Below, piece after piece: positions 16,178-24,783 of a stretch of 64,000 nucleotides of DNA. Made by a program: the position numbers and the translations under genes. Within the stretch, counting starts at the first letter, position 1, and every line of letters starts with the position of its first letter. Source of the stretch: Nitrospira sp. bin75 (GTDB lineage Bacteria; Nitrospirota; Nitrospiria; Nitrospirales; UBA8639); assembly GCA_002238765.1 (NCBI GenBank), contig MPMZ01000003.1, forward strand, positions 32,730 through 96,729, read 5' to 3'. The notes below the pieces were generated by a model. The model had not been told where the DNA came from and did no database searches. It saw nothing but the letters and a program-made list of their open reading frames with translations.

Positions 16178-16233
16178 AGTGTCAAAAAGTGGAATAAAGT
16201 GGGAGTAAATAGGAGTAATATTGGGCTAGTTGG
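16178..16233 (+). promoter_or_regulatory. MraZ-like operator (10-bp-spaced GTGG boxes)
   Basis: AAGTGT, AAGTGG, AAGTGGG and AATAGG follow one another every 10 bases (core G or T at 16179, 16189, 16199, 16209), then TTGGG at 16221 and TTGG at 16230. MraZ is known to bind direct TGGGN or AAAGTGG repeats spaced one helical turn apart, just downstream of the mra promoter. Position and spacing match that arrangement, but mraZ itself is not in the window. The boxes overlap the rsmH ribosome site. Confidence 0.5.
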
Positions 16234-17162
16234 ATAATTCGATTCATGTTCCGGTGTTGTTAGAGGAGGTTGTGACTTGGTTACAACCACGTGCCCAAGG
16301 GTGTTACCTGGATTGCACTATAGGCTTGGGAGGGACGGCCGAGCAGATCCTGAAGTCCAGCACGCCCGATGGAGTACTCATCGGGATCGATCTGGACCCG
16401 CATGCGATTGCTCATGCACAAACAAGGCTTCAAGCCTACGAATCCAGGGTCTCCCTGTTTTGTGAAAATTTTCAACGTGTGAAATCGGTGATGACCTTGG
16501 CCAACAGAGACAACGCAGACGGCATTCTGTTCGATTTGGGAGTGTCCTCTGCGCAATTGGATCGGCCCGAACGAGGGCTGAGCTTTCAACAGGACGGCCC
16601 GTTGGATATGCGGATGAATCCCACTCACGGTCAAACGGCTGAAGATCTCGTCAACACGCTGCCTGAAACGCAGCTTGCCAATATCATTCATGAGTTGGGG
16701 GAGGAACGCTATTCCCGCCGCATTGCCCGGGCCATCGTCCGGGTTCGCCGCCAAGCCCCCCTTCGGACCACGATGGACTTGTCGCGGGTGATCCGGCAAT
16801 CGGTGCCGCAGTCGTATCGGCACGGGCGCCTGCATCCGGCGACGCGGACCTTTCAGGCGTTTCGGATGGCGGTCAACGACGAACTGGACGCGCTGAAAAC
16901 CGGGCTGGACGAAGTCGTCGACGTCCTGGCCCCGGGAGGCCGTCTGTGTGTGATTTCGTTTCACTCCTTGGAAGATCGTGTGGTGAAACAGACGTTTCGG
17001 CGCCTGGCGCACGAAGCTCCGGACCACTGGACCATCCTGACGAAGAAGCCTGTTTCCCCTTCCCTGCAGGAACGCCGGGTCAATCCCCGTGCCCGCAGTG
17101 CGAAGTTGCGGGTCCTTGAACGAACGCCCGGGTGGGGAGACGGACAAAGAGGCCACGCATGA
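16230..17162 (+). CDS. rsmH: 16S rRNA (cytosine-1402 N4)-methyltransferase
   Basis: Methylates C1402 in the 16S decoding centre. 310 residues: the conserved opening HVPVLLEEVVTWL, SAM-binding DCTIGLGGTAEQIL, LFDLGVSSAQLD, FQQDGPLDMRMNP, HPATRTFQAFRMAVNDEL and VISFHSLEDRVVK. It starts at TTG 16230: the family begins right before HVPV and there is no ATG or GTG in frame at that point. First gene of the cluster here; overlaps ftsL by 4 bases. Confidence 0.95.
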   Translation: MDNSIHVPVLLEEVVTWLQPRAQGCYLDCTIGLGGTAEQILKSSTPDGVLIGIDLDPHAIAHAQTRLQAYESRVSLFCENFQRVKSVMTLANRDNADGILFDLGVSSAQLDRPERGLSFQQDGPLDMRMNPTHGQTAEDLVNTLPETQLANIIHELGEERYSRRIARAIVRVRRQAPLRTTMDLSRVIRQSVPQSYRHGRLHPATRTFQAFRMAVNDELDALKTGLDEVVDVLAPGGRLCVISFHSLEDRVVKQTFRRLAHEAPDHWTILTKKPVSPSLQERRVNPRARSAKLRVLERTPGWGDGQRGHA

Positions 17163-17491
17163 AATGGGTTCTCTGGACGTTGTTGACGGTGAGCGTGAGC
17201 GGGGTGCTCCTTTTTTACGTGTGGGGAAAGGTCGACGTCGTGCGGCTGGGGTATGAACTGGACGCCTTGTTGAAGAAAAAAGCCGCGTTCACGCAGGAGC
17301 ACGACCGCTTGCAGGCCCGGCTCTCTCAATTGACGGCGCCCGAGCGTCTGGCGTCGGAGGCCGGCGACAAACTGGGGATGAGACCGCCGGGCGCGAAGCA
17401 GGTGGTCCTGGTCCCGAGTCGCCCGGAGAGTGGAACATCGAGCGACGGTCCTGAGCCACCGCTTCGTTTGGCTCGGCAAACGGGAGACTGA
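17159..17491 (+). CDS. ftsL: Cell division protein FtsL
   Basis: Small bitopic divisome protein pairing with FtsB and FtsQ. 110 residues: a short cytoplasmic start, one membrane helix (about residues 4-22, LWTLLTVSVSGVLLFYVWG), then a periplasmic coiled coil (YELDALLKKKAAFTQEHDRLQARLSQL) and a Pro/Ser-rich tail. Identified by size, topology and its place between rsmH and ftsI; FtsL has little sequence conservation. Confidence 0.82.
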   Translation: MKWVLWTLLTVSVSGVLLFYVWGKVDVVRLGYELDALLKKKAAFTQEHDRLQARLSQLTAPERLASEAGDKLGMRPPGAKQVVLVPSRPESGTSSDGPEPPLRLARQTGD

Positions 17492-17493
17492 CC

Positions 17494-19272
17494 ATGAATC
17501 GGTCATTCATGAAGAAGGAATGCAAACTAACCGGGGAGGGATCCGGACGACGGGTCTTCGTCGGCCTGTGTTTTCTGGTCGGGTTCGCGATTCTGCTCTT
17601 TCGTTTTTTCGATCTTCAGGTTCTGCAAGCAGAAACGATGATGCAGAAAGCTCGCCAGCAGCACGAGAAGATCATCACTCTCAATTCCAACCGCGGCGCT
17701 ATTGTGGATCGGCAAGGGAAACCGTTGGCATTGAACCTTGACGTGCCGTCGGTATATGCCACGCCCTCTTCCATCGACAGTCCCACGCGTGTCGCCCGCC
17801 AACTCGCAGGGGTGTTGGGTGTTCCGCGGAAACCCCTGGAAAAGCGGTTACGGAACAAACGGGACTTCGTATGGATTCAACGGAAAATTGAGGACTCTCA
17901 GGTCGGACGGTTGAACGATCTTGCGCTTCCCGGGGTCGGCGTCATGGTGGAAACGCGTCGCTTTTATCCCAAGGGGACGTTATTGGCGCACGTCCTGGGA
18001 TTTGCGGGAATGGACAGTCAGGGTCTTGAAGGGCTCGAAAACGGATATGATGAGCACCTTCGGGGCCAGGTGCGTCGGGTCGTGTTACAGCGGGACGCGC
18101 TGGGACGAGTCATCATTCCCGAAAGTCAGCGCAAATCTCAGCCTCTTTCGGGACATGCCATCTCCCTGACCATCGATGAAGTCATTCAGTATATCGCGGA
18201 GCAAGCCCTGGAACAGACCGTCCGGAACACCAAGGCGCGAGGCGGGGCCGTTCTTGTCATGGCTCCCAAGACCGGCCAGATGTTGGCTTGGGCCCTTCGT
18301 CCCACGTTTGACCCGAATCATATTCATCAGGCGTCACCCGAGCGGTGGAGGAATCGGGGTGTGACCGATCCCTACGAACCGGGCTCGACGCTCAAAGTGG
18401 TGCTGGCCGCCGCCGCGCTGGAATCGAAGAGCATCACCCCCGACACCTTGCTGTACGCGGGTGATGGAGAGATCCCGATCAGTGGCACCGTGATTCATGA
18501 CCATGAAAAAGCCGGATGGGTGACGTTTCGTGAAGCCATACAACGATCCAGCAACGTGGCCTTCGTTAAAATGTCGTGGGAGTTGGGGCGCGAACAGGTC
18601 TATCAATACTTGCGCACGTTCGGCTTTGGTGAAAAAACGGGAATCGATCTTCCCGGGGAATCCATCGGAATCTTGAGACGTCCGGATCAATGGAGTCAGC
18701 GCACCCTCCCGTCTTTGGCCATCGGGCAGGAAATTGCCGTCACGCCGTTGCAACTCCTGACGGCCGTGTCGGCCGTTGCCAACGAGGGATGGCTCATGAG
18801 GCCGTTTCTGGTACGGGAGATTTCCGATCACCGGGGAAAAAGCGTCTGGGAGCACGTCCCCCATATTCGCCGCCGTCCCATTAGCGCCGGGACCGCAAAG
18901 ACCGTCACGGACCTCCTGGTCAACGTGGTGGAACGGGGGACGGGAAAGCGCGCGGCCATCCCGGGATATCGGGTCGCGGGCAAGACCGGAACGGCGCAGA
19001 AGGTCGATCCTGCAACAGGCACGTATTCGTCCACCAAATTTGTGGGATCGTTCGTGGGATTCGTCCCCGCGGAGGATCCTCAATTAGCTATCTTGGTGAT
19101 GATTGATGAACCGCAAGGCCCGGCTTGGGGAGGGGTGGTGGCGGCTCCGGTGTTTCGGAAGGTGGCGGAACAGGCGCTCCGATATTTAAGCGTGGCTCCC
19201 GGCGAGGAAGCCCGGATGGTGGCGTCCCGTTCAAGGCCTGCCCTCGACGGGTATCAGCCAAACTGGGAATGA
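17494..19272 (+). CDS. ftsI: Division-specific peptidoglycan transpeptidase (PBP3)
   Basis: Septal transpeptidase cross-linking peptidoglycan, partner of FtsW. 592 residues: an N-terminal membrane helix (about 21-42), the pedestal domain with NRGAIVDRQGKPLA, then the penicillin-binding domain. Active-site Ser in EPGSTLK near residue 297, SSN motif near 352 and KTGT near 497. The C-terminus overlaps murE by 4 bases. It carries no PASTA domains, as in diderm FtsI. Confidence 0.95.
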   Translation: MNRSFMKKECKLTGEGSGRRVFVGLCFLVGFAILLFRFFDLQVLQAETMMQKARQQHEKIITLNSNRGAIVDRQGKPLALNLDVPSVYATPSSIDSPTRVARQLAGVLGVPRKPLEKRLRNKRDFVWIQRKIEDSQVGRLNDLALPGVGVMVETRRFYPKGTLLAHVLGFAGMDSQGLEGLENGYDEHLRGQVRRVVLQRDALGRVIIPESQRKSQPLSGHAISLTIDEVIQYIAEQALEQTVRNTKARGGAVLVMAPKTGQMLAWALRPTFDPNHIHQASPERWRNRGVTDPYEPGSTLKVVLAAAALESKSITPDTLLYAGDGEIPISGTVIHDHEKAGWVTFREAIQRSSNVAFVKMSWELGREQVYQYLRTFGFGEKTGIDLPGESIGILRRPDQWSQRTLPSLAIGQEIAVTPLQLLTAVSAVANEGWLMRPFLVREISDHRGKSVWEHVPHIRRRPISAGTAKTVTDLLVNVVERGTGKRAAIPGYRVAGKTGTAQKVDPATGTYSSTKFVGSFVGFVPAEDPQLAILVMIDEPQGPAWGGVVAAPVFRKVAEQALRYLSVAPGEEARMVASRSRPALDGYQPNWE

Positions 19273-20783
19273 CGTTAGCGACGTTACTGTTGCCCCTCGA
19301 CGTGGTCAGCGCGACGGGCAACCTCGATGTGGAACTGTCCGGCATCACGGATGATTCACGGGAAGTCGCACGAGGCAGTTTGTTTGTCGCCGTCAAAGGT
19401 CAGCAGGTCGATGGTCATGCTTTTGTCGTTCAGGTGTGCCGGCAACAGATAGGGGGCGTTGTGGTTCAAGCTCCGTTCCGAGCTCCATCCCACGTCAGGA
19501 AAGAAGGCGGTCCCGTCTGGATCGAAGTCAAGGATTCCAGGAAAGCGCTCGGCCGGTTAGCCTCGCGGTTTTTTCAGGATCCCTCGCAAGCCTTACTCAT
19601 GGTGGGCGTGACGGGGACGAACGGCAAAACCACGGTGGCGCACGTGAGTCAGGCCATCCTGGAACGTGGCGGCTACCGGACGGGCCTCATGGGCACAGTG
19701 GGGTATCACGTTGGTCCGGAGTATCAGGCCGCCAGTCACACGACGCCGGGTGCGATTCCTTTGCAGGCGTTCCTGCATCGTATGGTGGACGCGGGGATGG
19801 ATACGGCGGTCCTGGAAGTCTCCTCGCATGCCCTCGCGCTGGACCGGGTCGAAGGCTGTGAATTCGACGTGGTGGTCTTTACGAATTTGACCCAAGACCA
19901 TTTGGATTTCCACGATACGATGGAGTCCTACTATCAGGCGAAAGTACGCCTCTTTCAGGAGTTCGTGGTCCCCGCCTCCAAAACGGGACCCAAACGGGCG
20001 ATCGTCAATATTGACGATGAATGGGGTGTCCGATTGCAAGCCGAGACCCCGGTGCCGGTCTGGACGTATTCTCTTCGCCGGCATGCGGATATTTACGCGA
20101 CGAACGTGATCCTCTCGATGGATGGAACCCGGTTTACCGTCCATACTCCACGTGGTGCATCGGAGATTCAAAGCGCCTTGGTCGGTGAACATAACGTCTC
20201 GAACCTCCTGGCGGGTATCGGCGTCGGCCTTGCGCGGGGAATGTCTCTGGATGACGTGCAACGAGGCATCCGGGGATTCCGAACGGTACCGGGCCGGTTC
20301 GAGCGCGTGGAGGCCGGGCAGGACTTTTCGGTGATCGTGGACTACGCCCATACGGAAGACGCACTGGCCCAGCTCCTGGCTGCCGCCCGGCAACTGTGCC
20401 GGGAACGGATTATGACGGTTTTTGGTTGTGGGGGTGATCGTGATCCGGGCAAACGACCGAAAATGGGACGGGTGGCTGCCCAACGCAGTGAGGTGGTGTT
20501 TCTGACCTCGGACAACCCTCGTACCGAAGATCCCGAGGCGATCCTGCGCGATATTGAACAGGGAGTGCTGGGTCTTTCGGTGTCGGAACGGGGCGCGTCG
20601 CACGTGATCCCTGATCGTCGGGCGGCCATTCGGGCGGCTCTCCTTGAAGCCCGGCCCGGCGACATGGTGTTGATCGCCGGCAAGGGGCATGAAGATTATC
20701 AGATTATCGGCGAGACGAGGCATCGCTTTGACGATCGGGAAGTCGCGCGTGAACTGTTGGCGGGCTTGCCGGACAGGAGATAG
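19269..20783 (+). CDS. murE: UDP-MurNAc-L-Ala-D-Glu: meso-DAP ligase
   Basis: Adds the third amino acid of the stem peptide. 504 residues. N-terminal UMP-binding domain (ITDDSREVARGSLFVAVKG), central ATPase with VGVTGTNGKTT, EVSSHALALDRV and FTNLTQDHLDFH, and a C-terminal domain with DNPRTEDP near residue 415; the DNPR sequence marks meso-diaminopimelate enzymes. The start at ATG 19269 overlaps the ftsI stop; an upstream in-frame extension lies inside ftsI and is not used. Confidence 0.95.
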   Translation: MTLATLLLPLDVVSATGNLDVELSGITDDSREVARGSLFVAVKGQQVDGHAFVVQVCRQQIGGVVVQAPFRAPSHVRKEGGPVWIEVKDSRKALGRLASRFFQDPSQALLMVGVTGTNGKTTVAHVSQAILERGGYRTGLMGTVGYHVGPEYQAASHTTPGAIPLQAFLHRMVDAGMDTAVLEVSSHALALDRVEGCEFDVVVFTNLTQDHLDFHDTMESYYQAKVRLFQEFVVPASKTGPKRAIVNIDDEWGVRLQAETPVPVWTYSLRRHADIYATNVILSMDGTRFTVHTPRGASEIQSALVGEHNVSNLLAGIGVGLARGMSLDDVQRGIRGFRTVPGRFERVEAGQDFSVIVDYAHTEDALAQLLAAARQLCRERIMTVFGCGGDRDPGKRPKMGRVAAQRSEVVFLTSDNPRTEDPEAILRDIEQGVLGLSVSERGASHVIPDRRAAIRAALLEARPGDMVLIAGKGHEDYQIIGETRHRFDDREVARELLAGLPDRR

Positions 20784-20794
20784 GTTCTCCGACG

Positions 20795-22222
20795 ATGGCG
20801 ATGTTTACGGGAGACGAAGTGCTTGCTGCAACCGGCGGAACGTTACTGAGAGGCACGACGGGTTGTCGGATTCAACGGGTCTGTACCGATTCCCGGAAGG
20901 TGCGCAAAGGCGATTTGTTCGTCGCGTTAAAAGGCGCCCGGTTTGACGGGCATCAGTTTATCGATGAGGTCTTCACCCGTGGAGCGAACGGGGTCGTGCT
21001 TGAAGCCTTCCCGCGTCATGCCAAGGTCGGAAAACCCGCCCCGGCCCGGGCCGGCCGATCAGACCCGTTCGTCGTCAAGGTCGGGGATTCCTTGAGAGCC
21101 TATCAGGACCTTGCGACCTTCCACCGAACCCGCCTTGACATTCCGGTCGTGGCGGTGACGGGGAGCAACGGCAAAACCACCACGAAGGAGATGATTGCAA
21201 AAACGCTGTCCCAGCGTTGGCGCCTCAGGAAAACCGCCGGGAATATGAACAATCGAATCGGGTTGCCGCACACGGTGCTCGGGTTGACCGCGGCCCACCA
21301 GGCGGCGGTTCTGGAACTGGGCGTGGATGCCGAAGGTCAAACGACGCGGTTGGCGGAAATTGCCCGGCCGACCGTCGGCCTCATTACGAACGTCGGAAAC
21401 GACCATTTGGAGTTCTTCGGAAGCGTGGACGGGTCCGCCCGCGCGAAAGCCGAATTGTTGGCCCACCTTCCTCGAGAGGCCGCCGTGGTGTTGAACGCGG
21501 ATGACCCGTATTACGACTTTTTTCGACGCCGTGCCCGCTGTTCGGTGGTCTCGTTCGGAATCCGGGGACAAGCGGACGTCCGGGGGAGTCATATTCAGCG
21601 GCAAGGCACGCGAACCGAATTTCGTCTCCACGTGATCGGACGTCAACGAGCGCATCGACTGTCTCTCCACGTGCATGGCACCCATAACGTGTTGAATGCG
21701 CTGGCCGCGATTGCGGTGGGTCACGTCCTGGGGCTGTCGGTCGCCAAGATGGCAACCGGTTTGAGTCGATTTCGTCCCGTGGCCATGAGGTCCCAGGTTT
21801 CCTCCTGGCAGGGGATCAGCGTGATCCAGGACTACTATAATGCAAACCCTGATTCCATGAAGGCGGCCGTGACGCTGTTACAGGAATTCGGTGCCGGCCG
21901 GCGGACCATTGCCGTGCTTGGAGACATGTTTGAATTGGGAACGGAGACGCGGGCCCTCCATCGAGACGTCGGCGCTTTTCTTGCCGGCAGCCGCATTTCC
22001 TTGTTGGTGGCGTGTGGGGAATTCGGCGGGGAATTGGCTCGCGGGGCCTCTGCGGAGGGCATGCCCTCATCGCGGATTTTCAAAGCCCGGCGCGTCGTTG
22101 ACGCGGCAGCAGTCCTCCGGAAGCTGGTTGAGCCCGGAGACGTCGTGTTGCTCAAAGCCTCCAGGGCCATGCGGTTCGAGTGCCTGGTGGACGCACTTCG
22201 ATCCCGGCCCGCACACGCATAA
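20795..22222 (+). CDS. murF: UDP-MurNAc-tripeptide D-Ala-D-Ala ligase
   Basis: Adds D-alanyl-D-alanine to complete the pentapeptide. 475 residues: the N-terminal CTDSRKVRKGDLFVALKG, the ATP loop AVTGSNGKTTTKEM, NMNNRIGLPHTVL, ELGVDAEGQ, and C-terminal DYYNANPDSM and LGDMFELG, all family signatures. Lies 11 bases after murE in the same transcription unit. Confidence 0.95.
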   Translation: MAMFTGDEVLAATGGTLLRGTTGCRIQRVCTDSRKVRKGDLFVALKGARFDGHQFIDEVFTRGANGVVLEAFPRHAKVGKPAPARAGRSDPFVVKVGDSLRAYQDLATFHRTRLDIPVVAVTGSNGKTTTKEMIAKTLSQRWRLRKTAGNMNNRIGLPHTVLGLTAAHQAAVLELGVDAEGQTTRLAEIARPTVGLITNVGNDHLEFFGSVDGSARAKAELLAHLPREAAVVLNADDPYYDFFRRRARCSVVSFGIRGQADVRGSHIQRQGTRTEFRLHVIGRQRAHRLSLHVHGTHNVLNALAAIAVGHVLGLSVAKMATGLSRFRPVAMRSQVSSWQGISVIQDYYNANPDSMKAAVTLLQEFGAGRRTIAVLGDMFELGTETRALHRDVGAFLAGSRISLLVACGEFGGELARGASAEGMPSSRIFKARRVVDAAAVLRKLVEPGDVVLLKASRAMRFECLVDALRSRPAHA

Positions 22223-22238
22223 GGATAGGATCAGACAT

Positions 22239-23315
22239 ATGTTGTACTGGTTGTTGTACCCGCTGCACACGGACATCGCAATTTTCAACGTATTCCGGTA
22301 CTTGAGCTTTCGCATCATTTACGCGGCGCTGACGGCTTTTGTCATCGCGTTTGTCCTGGCTCCACCCCTGATCAGAAAATTGCAGGAACTTCGATTGGGA
22401 CAACGGATCCGCGAAGAGGGACCGAGCCACCACCAGGCCAAACAAGGAACCCCCACCATGGGGGGCATTCTCATTATTTTTGCCGTGCTGTTGTCGACGC
22501 TGCTGTGGGCGGACGTCGGCAATCTGTACGTGTGGCTCGTCATCCTGTCCATTGTGGGCTTTGGGTTCGTCGGGTTCATCGACGACTACATCAAAATTGC
22601 GCGGGGGCGTTCGGAAGGGTTGACCGTTCTCCAAAAATTCGTGGCGCAAATAGGCATTGCCTTGGGAATCGGCCTGTTTTTCTATACCTCTCCGGGGTAT
22701 TCCACGGAACTGAGCGTTCCGTTTTTCAAAGCGTTTACGCCCGACCTGGGGACGCTCTACATTCCGTTCGCGATCCTGGTGATCGTGGGCTGCTCCAACG
22801 CCGTGAATTTGACGGACGGCTTGGATGGGTTGGCGATCGGCCCGGTCATGGTGGCGTCGATGGCGTATGCCGTGGTGGCCTATGCCGCCGGAAATAAAGT
22901 GGTGTCGGACTATTTGCTGATTCCGTACATTGAAGGCGCCGGGGAATTGTCCGTCCTGATGGCGGCCGTGTTCGGCTCCAGTCTCGGGTTCCTGTGGTTC
23001 AACACGTATCCGGCGACGGTGTTCATGGGAGACGTGGGGTCCTTGCCCCTTGGCGCGGCTCTCGGCACGGTCGCCGTGGTCAGCAAGCACGAGTTGTTGC
23101 TGATCCTGGTTGGCGGCGTGTTCGTCATGGAGGCGGTCTCCGTGATCTTTCAGGTGTTGTTCTATAAATCGCGGAGGAAACGGATTTTTCTGATGGCGCC
23201 CATTCACCATCACTTTGAAATGAAAGGATGGGAAGAGCCCAAGGTCGTGGTTCGATTATGGATTGTGGCGATTCTGCTGAGTCTCTTGAGCCTCAGCACG
23301 TTAAAATTGCGTTAA
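22239..23315 (+). CDS. mraY: Phospho-MurNAc-pentapeptide translocase (lipid I synthase)
   Basis: Transfers phospho-MurNAc-pentapeptide to undecaprenyl phosphate in the inner membrane. 358 residues with about ten membrane helices. Conserved cytoplasmic loops are visible: KQGTPTMGGI, FIDDYIKIARGRSEGL, NLTDGLDGLAIG, FMGDVGSLPLG and APIHHHFEMKGWEEPKVV. The start at ATG 22239 follows AAGGATAGGA; a longer open frame upstream overlaps murF out of frame and is spurious. Confidence 0.96.
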   Translation: MLYWLLYPLHTDIAIFNVFRYLSFRIIYAALTAFVIAFVLAPPLIRKLQELRLGQRIREEGPSHHQAKQGTPTMGGILIIFAVLLSTLLWADVGNLYVWLVILSIVGFGFVGFIDDYIKIARGRSEGLTVLQKFVAQIGIALGIGLFFYTSPGYSTELSVPFFKAFTPDLGTLYIPFAILVIVGCSNAVNLTDGLDGLAIGPVMVASMAYAVVAYAAGNKVVSDYLLIPYIEGAGELSVLMAAVFGSSLGFLWFNTYPATVFMGDVGSLPLGAALGTVAVVSKHELLLILVGGVFVMEAVSVIFQVLFYKSRRKRIFLMAPIHHHFEMKGWEEPKVVVRLWIVAILLSLLSLSTLKLR

Positions 23316-23319
23316 CCCT

Positions 23320-24765
23320 ATGCTTCTGACGCTGGAGAAGATGTCTCGACGGACGCCTCGCACGAATCCACACCGCCCGGCACCCGGTCTCTCCGGGCAG
23401 TCCGTGGCCGTGGTCGGGGCGGGCAAAAGCGGCGTAGCCGCGGCGCGGTTGCTGGCCGTGCTCGGAGCCAAGGTGGCCTTGGTCGATCACAAGCCTGAAA
23501 CGGAATGGACCATGAGTGTTTCCGATGTCCGGGGGGTGCACCCGTTCGGCGGAGAACGATTCGAGCAGGGGCTGGAAGCCGTCGACCTGGTGATCGTGAG
23601 CCCCGGCGTTTCTCCGGCCCTGGAGGCGTTCGGCGGCGTACGCCGGCGAGGCGTACCGATTGTCGGCGAGGTTGAATTGGCCTCATGGTTCTTTTCCGTC
23701 CCCGTCATCGGCGTCACGGGAACGAATGGAAAGAGCACGGTCGTGTCGCTGCTTGGAACACTCTTGCAGGAATGCGGATCGACTCCTTTTGTCGGCGGCA
23801 ACCTGGGGCCACCGTTAACGGAAGCCGCCTTGGCCGTGCAGCAACGCGCGCGCATGGGTCCGGATGCGCCGGCTCCCTTTCATGAAATCGTCGCAGAATT
23901 GTCGAGCTTTCAATTGGAAACGATCGACCGGTTTCATCCGCACGTTGCCGTGCTGCTCAACATCACCCCGGATCACCTGGACCGCCACCCGAGCTTCGCC
24001 GACTATGCCAGGGCCAAGGCCAACATTTTTCGAAATCAAACCTCAGAGGACTTTGCCGTGCTCAATGCCGACGAAGCCCTGGTCCGGGATGTGCGGGATT
24101 CGCTGCAAGGGCAGCTCATCGAATTCAGCGTGTTCAATGAAGTGCCCAATGGCGTGTGGGTGTCCGGTGAGATGATCGTGACTCGATGGAATGGACAACG
24201 GGACGAACTGATGCCGGTGAGCGACATTCCTCTTCCGGGGAATCACAACGTCTCCAACGTTCTCGCCGCCCTCGCCGTCGGCATGGTGATGGGCTGTTCC
24301 CGGGACGGCATGAGACGGGCCGTCCGCTCGTTTCAAGGATTGCCCCACGTCTGCGAGGTGGTGCGTAAGCGACGAGGCGTGACGTTTATCAATGATTCCA
24401 AGGGGACGAACGTCGATGCCACACTGAAGGCTATCGCCAGTCTGCGGCAGCCGTTCGTCATCATTCTGGGGGGAAAAGAAAAAGGCAGGAGCGAGTTCGG
24501 TCGCTTGAAAGACGCACTCAGGCCGGGTGTCAAACATTGTATCGTGTTGGGGGAGTCGGCGGACGTCATTGCCCAAGCCATTGAAGGCGTGGGGGCGATC
24601 AGCCGCGTGTCTTCCTTGGCCGAGGGAATCACCTTGGCTGCGGATCTCGCCGCACAGGGTGAGGCCGTGTTGTTCTCTCCGGCCTGTGCGAGTTTCGACA
24701 TGTTCCGGGATTATCGCGATCGAGGTCAACAATTTCGCGATCTCGTGAATGCCTTGACTGATTGA
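23320..24765 (+). CDS. murD: UDP-MurNAc-L-alanine: D-glutamate ligase
   Basis: Adds D-glutamate to UDP-MurNAc-L-Ala. 481 residues: the N-terminal SVAVVGAGKSGVAAARLL fold, central ATPase with GVTGTNGKSTVVSLLG, AELSSFQLETI and NITPDHLDRH, and the C-terminal NDSKGTNVDATLKAI and LSP-type FSPACASFDMF region. An N-terminal extension of about 28 residues precedes the fold; a later start is possible. Confidence 0.95.
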   Translation: MLLTLEKMSRRTPRTNPHRPAPGLSGQSVAVVGAGKSGVAAARLLAVLGAKVALVDHKPETEWTMSVSDVRGVHPFGGERFEQGLEAVDLVIVSPGVSPALEAFGGVRRRGVPIVGEVELASWFFSVPVIGVTGTNGKSTVVSLLGTLLQECGSTPFVGGNLGPPLTEAALAVQQRARMGPDAPAPFHEIVAELSSFQLETIDRFHPHVAVLLNITPDHLDRHPSFADYARAKANIFRNQTSEDFAVLNADEALVRDVRDSLQGQLIEFSVFNEVPNGVWVSGEMIVTRWNGQRDELMPVSDIPLPGNHNVSNVLAALAVGMVMGCSRDGMRRAVRSFQGLPHVCEVVRKRRGVTFINDSKGTNVDATLKAIASLRQPFVIILGGKEKGRSEFGRLKDALRPGVKHCIVLGESADVIAQAIEGVGAISRVSSLAEGITLAADLAAQGEAVLFSPACASFDMFRDYRDRGQQFRDLVNALTD

Positions 24766-24783
24766 TGGTGAGGGAAATCCACG

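Larger units (their letters stand above)
15451..16229. other. 780-base intergenic region before the dcw cluster
   Basis: No credible gene. From left to right it holds dispersed GTCGGGTTA/CTGTCCTGAGCG repeats (15483-15565), an AT-rich periodic array of TTTTGTACA units (15661-15754), more dispersed repeats (15802-15949), a CCCTCACCCCAGCCCTCTCCC-type repeat (15986-16026), and the dcw promoter with GTGG boxes (16140-16233). mraZ, expected here in most dcw clusters, is absent. Confidence 0.8.

Noticed and set aside
15451..16229. Search for a mraZ gene before rsmH
   Set aside because: No frame of about 140-150 codons with the MraZ double domain exists here; the space is filled with repeats.
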